Part shown: one piece after another, positions 27,844 to 35,749 of the stretch
Position numbering within the stretch: the stretch's first letter is position 1
Layout of the letters: each line of letters begins with the position of its first letter
Origin: Epilithonimonas arachidiradicis
GTDB taxonomy: Bacteria > Bacteroidota > Bacteroidia > Flavobacteriales > Weeksellaceae
Assembly: GCF_003610695.1 (NCBI RefSeq)
Contig: NZ_RAQH01000006.1
Coordinates: 62,001 to 126,000, forward strand
Direction of reading: 5' to 3'
Length of the DNA stretch: 64,000 bases
Notes under the pieces: generated by a model
The model's database searches: none
What the model was told of the DNA's origin: nothing
The model's input: the letters and a program-made list of their open reading frames with translations, nothing else
Position numbers and translations under genes: made by a program

Positions 27844-28608
27844 ATGATAAAAAATAAATTATTAGGATTTGGTATTATCAGTTTGTTGTTGATTGGTTGT
27901 AAAGCACCGGTCAATATTGCAAATATCCATACCGAAAAGAATATTTACATTACCAGTGATCTCACTGAAGATAAGGAAATGGCTGCTATCATCCAACCTT
28001 ACAAGCACGAGTTGGAAGGTAAAATGAATACCAAAATTTCTCATACCAACACAGAGCTTAATAAGTCAGGCGATAACAGCAATCTCGGAAATCTTTTGGC
28101 AGATTATACTTTTGAAGGTGCTGACGAATGGGCAAAAAAGAATAATATTCCTGCAATAGATGCGGCAGTGATCAATATCGGAGGAATCAGAACCATTATT
28201 CCAAAAGGAGATATTGTGACCAAACAAATCTATGAAGTGATGCCTTTCGAAAATGAAATCGTCATCATCAAAATGAATGGAAAAGACGTGGAAGGTCTCT
28301 TTGATTATTACCTTAAAACTCAGAAAAATAATCCGGTTTCTCATCTTGTTATAGAGACAGACCAAAATTCTATTACCAGAAAATTGATCAACGGACAACC
28401 GGTTGATTATAACAAGACCTATTACATTGCGACTTCGGATTATCTGGCTACAGGTGGTGACAATATGTTTTTCTTCGGCAAAGGTGAGGTCATTCCTACA
28501 GGAATCAAAATGAGGGATTTGTTTCTAGAAAAATTCAGACAAAATCCGGAAATATCAGCACCAGACGATGTAAGATTGATTTTCAAAAACAAAAAAGTGC
28601 AGGAATAA
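27844..28608 (+). CDS. 5'-nucleotidase C-terminal-domain lipoprotein
   Basis: 254 residues. A lipoprotein signal peptide ends LLLIGCKAP. The body is the C-terminal (substrate-binding) domain of UshA-type 5'-nucleotidases: SNLGNLLADYTFEGADEWA, INIGGIRTIIPKGDI, YEVMPFENEIVIIKMNG and YIATSDYLATGGDNMFFF. The metallophosphatase domain is missing but is encoded by the next gene, which overlaps by one base. The pair probably acts as a two-subunit nucleotidase that releases phosphate and nucleosides from nucleotides in the periplasm (inference). Confidence 0.88.
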   Translation: MIKNKLLGFGIISLLLIGCKAPVNIANIHTEKNIYITSDLTEDKEMAAIIQPYKHELEGKMNTKISHTNTELNKSGDNSNLGNLLADYTFEGADEWAKKNNIPAIDAAVINIGGIRTIIPKGDIVTKQIYEVMPFENEIVIIKMNGKDVEGLFDYYLKTQKNNPVSHLVIETDQNSITRKLINGQPVDYNKTYYIATSDYLATGGDNMFFFGKGEVIPTGIKMRDLFLEKFRQNPEISAPDDVRLIFKNKKVQE

Positions 28609-29558
28609 TGAAAAGAAAAGAGTTTCTAAAATATATTGGAGGCGGAAGCCTTGCTTTGACATTAGCACCTAATCTTTTGTTGGCAGAACAATTTGATATT
28701 CTGAAAAAAGAATCTGCCCACAAACTGACAATTCTGCACACCAATGATCAACACAGTAGGATAGAACCGTTTGATGCATCTTACACCAAGAATCCAAATC
28801 AAGGTGGATTTGCGAGAAGAGCTTCATTAATCAAAAAAATCAGGAGTGAAGAAAAAAATGTTTTGCTTTTGGATTCCGGCGATATTTTCCAGGGAACACC
28901 TTATTTTAATTTCTTTGGCGGTGAACTGGAATTTAAACTGATGAGCATGATGCAATATGATGCGTCAACAATGGGTAATCACGATTTTGATAATGGTCTG
29001 GAAGGTTTTCTGAAAGTTCTTCCGAATGCAAAATTTCCTTTCATTTGTTCCAATTACGATTTCAAAAATACAATTCTGGACGGAAAAACTGAACAATATA
29101 AAATTTTCAACAAAGACGGAATCAAAATCGGAATTTTCGGAGTTGGTATCGAGCTGAATGGCTTGGTTGGAAAGAAGAACTATGCTGAAACAATTTATCA
29201 GAATCCAATAGAAATTGCTCAGCACTATACTGACTTTCTGAGAAATGAGAAAAAATGTGATTTGGTAATTTGCTTGTCGCACATTGGTTTTGATTACCAG
29301 GACCAGCCTGAAAAAATGTCTGATAAACATTTGGCAGCAAAAACTTCTGGGATAGATTTGATTTTAGGAGGTCATACACATACTTTTTTGAAAGAACCAT
29401 TGAGCTTCCAGAATAAGGATGGTAAAAATGTCATTGTCAATCAGGTAGGTTGGGCAGGGATTTTATTAGGAAGGTTAGATTTTTATTTTGATAAAAATAA
29501 GAATGTGAAAAATATTTCGTGGAATAATCAGTTAATAGATGAAAACATAATTGTTTAG
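28608..29558 (+). CDS. 5'-nucleotidase metallophosphatase-domain protein
   Basis: 316 residues. The start MKRKEFLKYIGGGSLALTLAP resembles a twin-arginine-like or Sec signal, with RK rather than RR. The metal-binding motifs of the UshA N-terminal domain are all present: ILHTNDQHSRIEP, LLDSGDIFQGTPYF, MGNHDFDNG, LSHIGFD and LGGHTHTF. It should need two divalent metals. It lacks the C-terminal binding domain, supplied by the preceding gene. It ends just before porZ. Confidence 0.9.
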   Translation: MKRKEFLKYIGGGSLALTLAPNLLLAEQFDILKKESAHKLTILHTNDQHSRIEPFDASYTKNPNQGGFARRASLIKKIRSEEKNVLLLDSGDIFQGTPYFNFFGGELEFKLMSMMQYDASTMGNHDFDNGLEGFLKVLPNAKFPFICSNYDFKNTILDGKTEQYKIFNKDGIKIGIFGVGIELNGLVGKKNYAETIYQNPIEIAQHYTDFLRNEKKCDLVICLSHIGFDYQDQPEKMSDKHLAAKTSGIDLILGGHTHTFLKEPLSFQNKDGKNVIVNQVGWAGILLGRLDFYFDKNKNVKNISWNNQLIDENIIV

Positions 29559-29559
29559 A

Positions 29560-31809
29560 ATGAATAAAATTTTATTAATTATATCAGTTTTTGGAGCACT
29601 GATTTTTCAAGCACAATCCAGCAAATGGACTGACCTGTTTTCTTATAACAATGTAAAGGTCATTAGGGAAGATGGTGACAGATTAATCGCTGCCACAGAA
29701 AACGGAATTTTTTATTATTATCCCGGAACTGGCGAAATCAAGAAACTGTCAAAAGCGAACGGACTTCATGAGGTTAAAATTTCTGCTTTTGATTACAATC
29801 CAGCTACACAAATGGGAATTGTCGGATACCAGAATGGATCTTTAGATGTTATTACGCCTAATGGGATATTTCTGGTTGTAGATATTCCTTTGGCAACAGG
29901 GTACAATGGAAGCAAAAAGATTAATCATATTTCAATTAATGGTGACAGAGCCATAATCTCAGCCGGTTATGGTGTCTCTATTTTTAATATTACGAAGAGA
30001 GAATTTGGTGATACGGCATTTTTTTCCACCGGAGCAGCTTACGATGCTGCTAATTCTGCGGTTTTAAAGGATAATACAGTATATGTAGCAACCAATGCAG
30101 GATTAAAGTATCACGAGATTAACGCAACATTCCCTGTTTACACCAGCTGGAACAATTTACAAGCTGGAGCATTTAAGAAAATAGATGCAGCTAATGTGAT
30201 TGCTTATGCCAATGGTGCACAAGTCAGATATGGCTCAGGATCAAGTTTTTCAACTATTTCCAGGACATTTGCAGATATTCAAGATATAAAGGTGACAGAT
30301 AATCAGATTGTAATAGCGGATCAAACTCAGGTGTATGTTTATGGGACCAATGGTGTTCAGCAGAAAAACTTCAATGCAGGTGAATTAATAAATACTGCTT
30401 TTGTCTATAATAATCAACTGTTCACAGGAACACAAATTTCCGGGATGTATAATGAACAGAAAAGTGTTTTGAAACCTGATGGGCCTTTCAATAATAGATC
30501 ATATAGATTGTCAATGCTAAATGATCAAATTTGGATTGCTTCTGGAAACAGAGAGAAAGATCCTGTGGAAAATGAAAATAAAATAGGTTATTATTATTAT
30601 GACGGAAGCAAGTGGATCTATCCGCAATATTTTCTGAATAATTCCACAATTCCGTTTAATATATTAGATATTATACCAGATCCTTCAAATCCTAATGAAA
30701 TTTATTTTACGAATTTTTATGCGAATGGTTCAACGAAGGGCGTTTACAAAATGAGAAACAATGATTTTGTAAAGAGATATTTTTTCAATGATACCAGTTC
30801 GTATTGGTATAGACCAATAGGATTAGTTTTTGATGATCAGAATAATCTATTTAGTACAGTCCAGTCCACTTGTCCGTCATTTAGTGATCCATGTCCTATT
30901 TCTAGCTTTTACTTATTCAATAAGTCGAGTGATAATTTCGGATCACCATTAACCACATTCAATATCGGAGGTACACAGAAGCCTTTTACGAAAGATGGCA
31001 TATTTTATATGCCAGCACCATATACTGGTGACGGCGGACTATTGATGTATGATTACAACAATACTGCAAATCAAACTTCAGATGATAAATTCAAAGTACT
31101 TAAAACAACTAATAATTTACCTATTAACGGAACAACATCTGTGACAGTAGATAAAAATGATGATGTTTGGATAGGAAATAATCAAGGAATAAGAATTCTT
31201 TCTAATCCAAAAGCAGCAATACTTGAGGATAATCCTCAAACAGATGCAATAATTATTGAACAAAATGGTTTGGCAGAAGAGCTTTTTAGAGATGCTAAAA
31301 TCTTACAAATCGCCGTAGATTCCGGAAATCAAAAATGGATTTCCGTCGATGGTGGTGGTGTATTCTATCTTAATCCAGCAGGAGATAAGACTATATATCA
31401 GTTTACTAAGTCTAATTCATCATTACCAAATAATAGTGTTACTGATATTAAGATTGATGAAAAAACCGGTAAAGTTTACTTTGCGACAATTGATGGGGTA
31501 GTGGTTTATCAAGGAGATGTTTCTGAAGTTACATCGAACTTCGGTAATGTACTGGTGTATCCAAATCCTGTTGTTTATGCACAATATAAAGGTAATGTAA
31601 GAATACGTGGATTGGCGGCTAAAACTAATATCAGAATTACTGATGCAGCGGGTAATCTTGTACATTCTGCTGTAGCGAATGGAGGCTATTTCGAATGGAA
31701 CCTCAATAACCAACGTGGCGTGAGAGTAGCTTCGGGAATCTATTATGTTTTGATGACCAACGAAGACGGAACGGATACAGCAACCGCAAAAATAGCTGTC
31801 GTAAATTAA
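29560..31809 (+). CDS. porZ: PorZ-like type IX secretion system protein
   Basis: 749 residues from the ATG at 29560. A signal peptide (KILLIISVFGALIFQAQS) is followed by two beta-propeller-like regions, with repeats such as DGDRLIAATENGIFYYYPG and VDKNDDVWIGNNQGIRIL. A C-terminal type A sorting-domain-like module begins VLVYPNPVV and ends SGIYYVLMTNEDG...TAKIAVVN. This domain order fits PorZ, which in Porphyromonas is part of the type IX attachment complex and delivers anionic LPS to cargo. The adjacency to recO agrees with what I recall in flavobacteria. A general two-component-type propeller protein is the alternative. Confidence 0.8.
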   Translation: MNKILLIISVFGALIFQAQSSKWTDLFSYNNVKVIREDGDRLIAATENGIFYYYPGTGEIKKLSKANGLHEVKISAFDYNPATQMGIVGYQNGSLDVITPNGIFLVVDIPLATGYNGSKKINHISINGDRAIISAGYGVSIFNITKREFGDTAFFSTGAAYDAANSAVLKDNTVYVATNAGLKYHEINATFPVYTSWNNLQAGAFKKIDAANVIAYANGAQVRYGSGSSFSTISRTFADIQDIKVTDNQIVIADQTQVYVYGTNGVQQKNFNAGELINTAFVYNNQLFTGTQISGMYNEQKSVLKPDGPFNNRSYRLSMLNDQIWIASGNREKDPVENENKIGYYYYDGSKWIYPQYFLNNSTIPFNILDIIPDPSNPNEIYFTNFYANGSTKGVYKMRNNDFVKRYFFNDTSSYWYRPIGLVFDDQNNLFSTVQSTCPSFSDPCPISSFYLFNKSSDNFGSPLTTFNIGGTQKPFTKDGIFYMPAPYTGDGGLLMYDYNNTANQTSDDKFKVLKTTNNLPINGTTSVTVDKNDDVWIGNNQGIRILSNPKAAILEDNPQTDAIIIEQNGLAEELFRDAKILQIAVDSGNQKWISVDGGGVFYLNPAGDKTIYQFTKSNSSLPNNSVTDIKIDEKTGKVYFATIDGVVVYQGDVSEVTSNFGNVLVYPNPVVYAQYKGNVRIRGLAAKTNIRITDAAGNLVHSAVANGGYFEWNLNNQRGVRVASGIYYVLMTNEDGTDTATAKIAVVN

Positions 31810-31812
31810 GAA

Positions 31813-32490
31813 ATGACCCAAGAAGTTTTTTTACTGTCTTATACAAAATATGGAGATCACGATGCTGTTCTCCATTGTTTTTGCAGGGAAAATGGCTTCG
31901 AAAGTTTTTTTGCTAAAGGAATTTACGCCCCAAAAAATAAGAAAAAAGCATTTCTTTTCCCTTTGAATGAATTACTGCTTTATACATCGGACAAAAAGAA
32001 AAATATCCGAAACATTTTGAAAATAGAACAAAAAAATACAGATATCTTCAGTGCAGATATTCGTAAAAATTCTATTCTTTTTTTTATTTCTGATTTGCTG
32101 AATCAAGTTTTGAGGAATGAAAATCAAAACCAAAATATTTATTCCGAGATTTCTCTTTTTTTGGATCAGTTACAGATGGAAAATTTCCAATCTCATCTGA
32201 TATTTATTTTCAGATTGTTGAAACAACAGGGTTTGCAGCCATTATTCTCTGATAAAACTTATTTGAACCCCGAGTCAGGAAACTTCGAAGAAACTGAATC
32301 TCATCATTTTTTTGATAAGGATATCTCTGCCATTTGGAAAGAACTGATTGTATCTCAAGATCCCTATGGTATCAAATTGAATCGATTAGGAAAACAAAAC
32401 TTTCTCGATTCTATATTAGTTTATTTTCACTATCATTTTACTGATTTCCGAGAACCAAAATCTTTAGAAATCATCAAAGAAATTTTTTAA
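31813..32490 (+). CDS. recO: DNA repair protein RecO
   Basis: 225 residues. The N-terminal OB-fold begins TQEVFLLSYTKYGDHDAVLHCFCRENG and GIYAPKNKKKAFLFPLNELLLY, typical of Bacteroidota RecO. The C-terminal helical domain lacks the zinc cysteines of some homologues. RecO helps load RecA onto SSB-coated DNA with RecR. The ATG is 3 bp after the porZ stop, so it is co-transcribed. Confidence 0.88.
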   Translation: MTQEVFLLSYTKYGDHDAVLHCFCRENGFESFFAKGIYAPKNKKKAFLFPLNELLLYTSDKKKNIRNILKIEQKNTDIFSADIRKNSILFFISDLLNQVLRNENQNQNIYSEISLFLDQLQMENFQSHLIFIFRLLKQQGLQPLFSDKTYLNPESGNFEETESHHFFDKDISAIWKELIVSQDPYGIKLNRLGKQNFLDSILVYFHYHFTDFREPKSLEIIKEIF

Positions 32491-32494
32491 AATT

Positions 32495-32986
32495 ATGATT
32501 ATTAAAGCTGAACCAAATGATATTTCTATTATTCAAGATTTAGCAAAAAAATCTTGGAGTTTTGCTTATGCTGATATTTTGGAACAAGATCAGATAGACT
32601 ATATGCTGAATATGATGTATTCCGAAGAAACCCTGAAAAAACATTTCGAAAATCCTCATTATCAATATTATTTGATCCAGGAGGAAAATCAATTCTTAGG
32701 ATTTGTTGGATTTGAGTTTCATCATGAACCGCAAACTACAAAACTTCACAGGATTTACTTTTTGAAAGAAGCACAAGGGAAAGGCCTGGGGAAAAAAGCG
32801 TTGAATTTTGTCAGTAATGAAGCTGAAAAAATGGGCGATAAAAGAGTTAGCTTAACAGTTAATAAAAATAATTCAGCTCGAAAATTCTATGAATCCCAGG
32901 GCTTTCAAATTTATGATGAAGCCATATTTGACATCGGAAACGGATATGTGATGGATGATTATCTGATGGAATTCTTATTAAAATAA
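32495..32986 (+). CDS. GNAT-family N-acetyltransferase
   Basis: 163 residues, a complete GNAT fold. The acetyl-CoA loop is YFLKEAQGKGLGKKAL (Q-x-x-G-x-G motif), followed by VSLTVNKNNSARKFYESQGF, the conserved beta-alpha tail. It acetylates an unknown amine, possibly a polyamine, amino acid or protein N-terminus. It begins 4 bp after recO and is followed by a terminator. Confidence 0.88.
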   Translation: MIIKAEPNDISIIQDLAKKSWSFAYADILEQDQIDYMLNMMYSEETLKKHFENPHYQYYLIQEENQFLGFVGFEFHHEPQTTKLHRIYFLKEAQGKGLGKKALNFVSNEAEKMGDKRVSLTVNKNNSARKFYESQGFQIYDEAIFDIGNGYVMDDYLMEFLLK

Positions 32987-33004
32987 ATTAGAAAAATAGT
33001 TTTT

Positions 33005-33037
33005 AAAAGCATTTGTGAATTCGCAGATGCTTTTTTG
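33005..33037 (+). terminator. Terminator after the GNAT gene
   Basis: AAAAGCATTTG pairs with CAGATGCTTTT across a small loop, then T6. Confidence 0.8.
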
Positions 33038-33163
33038 CGATTGCAATGAACCGTTTTTTAATATTGAATTGTCAACTTATCATTAACAATTATAAAAAAG
33101 AACAGTTCTTATCGATCTCTCATTTTCTATCTCACATTTCCTCAGTTTAAAATTTGTACTGAC

Positions 33164-33269
33164 GCTTAATGAATTAATAAAATCTTTAATTCTGGATTAA
33201 TGCGTTTCTCAAATTGACATTGTTTTTATATTAATTGTTGTTGAAGATTAACTGAATTAATCCTTAAGC
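33164..33269 (+). ncRNA. Possible structured RNA: long imperfect hairpin
   Basis: GCTTAA at 33164-33169 pairs with TTAAGC at 33264-33269, and ATTAAT segments, ATCTT/AAGAT and a further AATTAAT block inside also pair, with internal loops. About 106 nt can fold into one long hairpin. The sequence is AT-rich, so chance pairing is a real possibility. A TTTAAAATTTG string lies just upstream. Confidence 0.2.
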
Positions 33270-33321
33270 ATTATTAATACACAGATAATGATTCATTAAA
33301 GTATTATCGCCCGTATAATTT

Positions 33322-33424
33322 TAGATTTGTTCCAGAACGAAATCAGTAACGCCTGATAGTAATTTTTCTTCATATACTATTTTTTAAATTTAGAAAGCCA
33401 GCTATTTATAGCTGGCTTTTTTTT
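33322..33424 (+). ncRNA. Candidate small RNA ending in an orphan terminator
   Basis: TAGATTTG at 33322-33329 is a perfect -7 type box, though no TTG sits at the right distance. About 95 bp later comes a strong terminator (33394-33424). No reading frame of note lies between, and the preceding gene has its own terminator. A short RNA is the simplest reading. Confidence 0.4.
33394..33424 (+). terminator. Orphan rho-independent terminator
   Basis: AAAGCCAGCTA pairs perfectly with TAGCTGGCTTT around TTTA, followed by eight T. No protein gene lies between it and the terminator at 33037. The remaining gene-free sequence to 33726 shows a TAGCTTTG box at 33519-33526 and a weak 34-codon frame at 33540-33644. 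Confidence 0.88.
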
Positions 33425-33726
33425 GTGAATTTTAAAATATTATGTTAAATATTAATTTAATTGACATTTAAAATGCATTTTGTTCTTTTAAAGTGTAACG
33501 AATGTTAGAAAAATTACTTAGCTTTGTTACAACACAAATATGAAAAAAATGAAAAATTCCAACGGCATATTATTGCCCACTATCTTCCTTAATAGTAAGT
33601 TCTATTCTCTTACAAACTATTACTATTCTGACAACTGTAGCTAATTGACATGCAGAAGTTATGCTATTGGTGCTTTCAGGTATTTATACGTGGAAAGTGA
33701 GTTCCGTATTAAAAAAACACACAAAA

Positions 33727-35190
33727 ATGAAAAAATTAGTATACATCTTTTTTATATTTTCTGCATTTTCAAAATTATTGTCCCAGGCCACAGTTCCAAT
33801 ACCTTGTGCGGCTGGAAAAGCATACGTTGTCATGCAGAACATTACCGGGGTCAACGGTATTTCTGGTTTTTATTCAATCGATGCCAGCAGCGGTGCCGTA
33901 AGTTTAATTAAAAATCCCATTATTCCGTCATCAACCGGCATTACCGGAAGAAGGATAAATTGTATTGGCTATAACAAATTAGATGGCTACATCTATGGCT
34001 ACAGAACAAACTCTAATCAGATTATCAGGATCGACGCCAATGGTAATTATGATCTGATTACCGTAACTGGGCTAAGTGCAGGAACCGTGGGACCTGCTAC
34101 AGCGGGGGATGTTTTTAATAACGAATTATATATTTTCAGGAACTCCAATGCACAGATCTATAAAATCAACCTTGCTACATTAGCCGTAACTGTAATTACT
34201 TTTACAACACCTAGTCTGATTACAGATTTTCAGATTAATGATTTTGCGTTTGCAGCAGATGGTAACATCTATGGAATCACACAGATAGGCAGTGCAAGGA
34301 AAGTTTTTAAAATCAATTTAACAACCAATGCGCTACAATTTTTGGGAGATGCTATAGGCACTCAGATCAATTCTGAAGCGGATAATTCTTGGGGGACAGC
34401 TTTTATTGATTCTGCGGATAATCTCTACGTTGGAAATAATGGAAGCAGGAATGCATATAAATTTCAGTATAATCCTGTTACGGCGAGTTACAGTATGAAT
34501 GCATCCTTATTTACAACAGCCAGTGATGCGGGTCAAGTCCTGGCAGATGGTGCAAGTTGTGCGCTTACACTGCCACCAAACCCTAAAGATGATACGGGCT
34601 GTATTGCTGATCCGACACTTTCACAGAATATAACGATCAATGTTTTAAATAATGATGTGCCTGGAACAAGAGCGATTAATCCTGCCAGTGTAAGACTCAT
34701 CAATCCATCAACGATGACTCCGGCTACTTCAGTTACAATTCCCGGACAAGGAACTTTTACTGTTAATACAACAACTGGTGTTGTTACATTTTCTTCGTTA
34801 ACGACTTTTACGCAACCAGTAACCATCCAATACACTGTAGCCGATACTGCTGGGGATGTCTCTGCGCCATCGACAATTACAGTGTCAATTTGTTATTGTA
34901 CGAAAACACCAGCTACGGGTACGCCCAATGCATATACCCCGGTTGGGATAACATTACAGCAGAAACAGGATAGCTGGCCGCAAAATATTCCTAATGGTTT
35001 TATAGCGCTGGAATCAAAACAAAAAGGATTTGTTATTACAAGAGTAAATCACGTGAGTACAACGCCTCAAACAACAGATTCTATTACAGATCCGAAGGAA
35101 GGGATGATTGTTTACGATATCCAGGACAAATGTGTGAAACTGTTCAATGGAACCCGATGGAAATGTATCAATAGAAGTTGTAACCAATGA
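33727..35190 (+). CDS. Secreted surface-type protein with propeller-like and Ig-like regions
   Basis: 487 residues from the ATG at 33727, giving a clean signal peptide (KKLVYIFFIFSAFSKLLSQ). The first 280 residues look like a beta-propeller (IYRFRNSNAQI-like blades such as NLYVGNNGSRNAYKF and GNIYGITQIGSARKVFKI). Next is a bacterial Ig/cadherin-like domain (ITINVLNNDVPG... TIQYTVADTAGDVSAPSTI). A C-terminal module PKEGMIVYDIQDKCVKLFNG-TRWKC follows. No classical type IX sorting domain is seen. Probably exported to the cell surface; function unknown. Co-directional with the next gene 13 bp away. Confidence 0.72.
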   Translation: MKKLVYIFFIFSAFSKLLSQATVPIPCAAGKAYVVMQNITGVNGISGFYSIDASSGAVSLIKNPIIPSSTGITGRRINCIGYNKLDGYIYGYRTNSNQIIRIDANGNYDLITVTGLSAGTVGPATAGDVFNNELYIFRNSNAQIYKINLATLAVTVITFTTPSLITDFQINDFAFAADGNIYGITQIGSARKVFKINLTTNALQFLGDAIGTQINSEADNSWGTAFIDSADNLYVGNNGSRNAYKFQYNPVTASYSMNASLFTTASDAGQVLADGASCALTLPPNPKDDTGCIADPTLSQNITINVLNNDVPGTRAINPASVRLINPSTMTPATSVTIPGQGTFTVNTTTGVVTFSSLTTFTQPVTIQYTVADTAGDVSAPSTITVSICYCTKTPATGTPNAYTPVGITLQQKQDSWPQNIPNGFIALESKQKGFVITRVNHVSTTPQTTDSITDPKEGMIVYDIQDKCVKLFNGTRWKCINRSCNQ

Positions 35191-35203
35191 TAATAAAAAA
35201 CAA

Positions 35204-35737
35204 ATGAAGAAAATAATTTATAATATAATGTTCTGCGCAATAGCAGGTATTGTAAATGCGCAAGTCTCTATAGGTGGTAAGCTCAATGTAGATGGTGCAT
35301 CAACTCTTTTGGATTTTAATAGTATAAGCAGCAATACCAATGGTATTATACTACCTGCTGTAGATGATACTGCTAATGCTCTTAATTCTGTGACATCTGA
35401 CAATAATGGTACTTTTCTTTTTGATAAAAGTAATAACAGAGTAAGGATGTATGAGAATAGTACTTGGGTTAATCTAAGTGATCAAGGAGTTTCGAGTTCT
35501 ATTGTTCCAAATGCATCGGATGAGTCCAATTCCAATTCTGGCGTTATTGTAGGTGCTGAAACCAGTAATGCTAAAGGAGTTTTCATTTTAGAGGCATCTG
35601 ACAAAGCTATGATATTACCAAAAATCGCAAATCCACATTTAACTGTAAAAAGTCCCTATCCGGGAATGTTATGTTATGATACTGTTGGACGGGCGATTGC
35701 TGTTTTTGATGGGAATGTCTGGAGCTATTGGAAATAG
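35204..35737 (+). CDS. Small secreted protein with two 'FDGxxW' modules
   Basis: 177 residues. Signal peptide KKIIYNIMFCAIAGIVNAQ. It contains GTFLFDKSNNRVRMYENSTW and, at the C-terminus, GMLCYDTVGRAIAVFDGNVW, two copies of a module also found at the end of the preceding protein. Function unknown; such modules are common in flavobacterial surface proteins. It follows the preceding gene by 13 bp and was probably made for the same surface structure (inference). Confidence 0.7.
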   Translation: MKKIIYNIMFCAIAGIVNAQVSIGGKLNVDGASTLLDFNSISSNTNGIILPAVDDTANALNSVTSDNNGTFLFDKSNNRVRMYENSTWVNLSDQGVSSSIVPNASDESNSNSGVIVGAETSNAKGVFILEASDKAMILPKIANPHLTVKSPYPGMLCYDTVGRAIAVFDGNVWSYWK

Positions 35738-35749
35738 ATTGGAAAGATG

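Noticed and set aside
33540-33644. 34-codon frame starting MKKMKNSNG
   Set aside because: No ribosome-binding site or family resemblance; it may be a leader peptide but cannot be supported.
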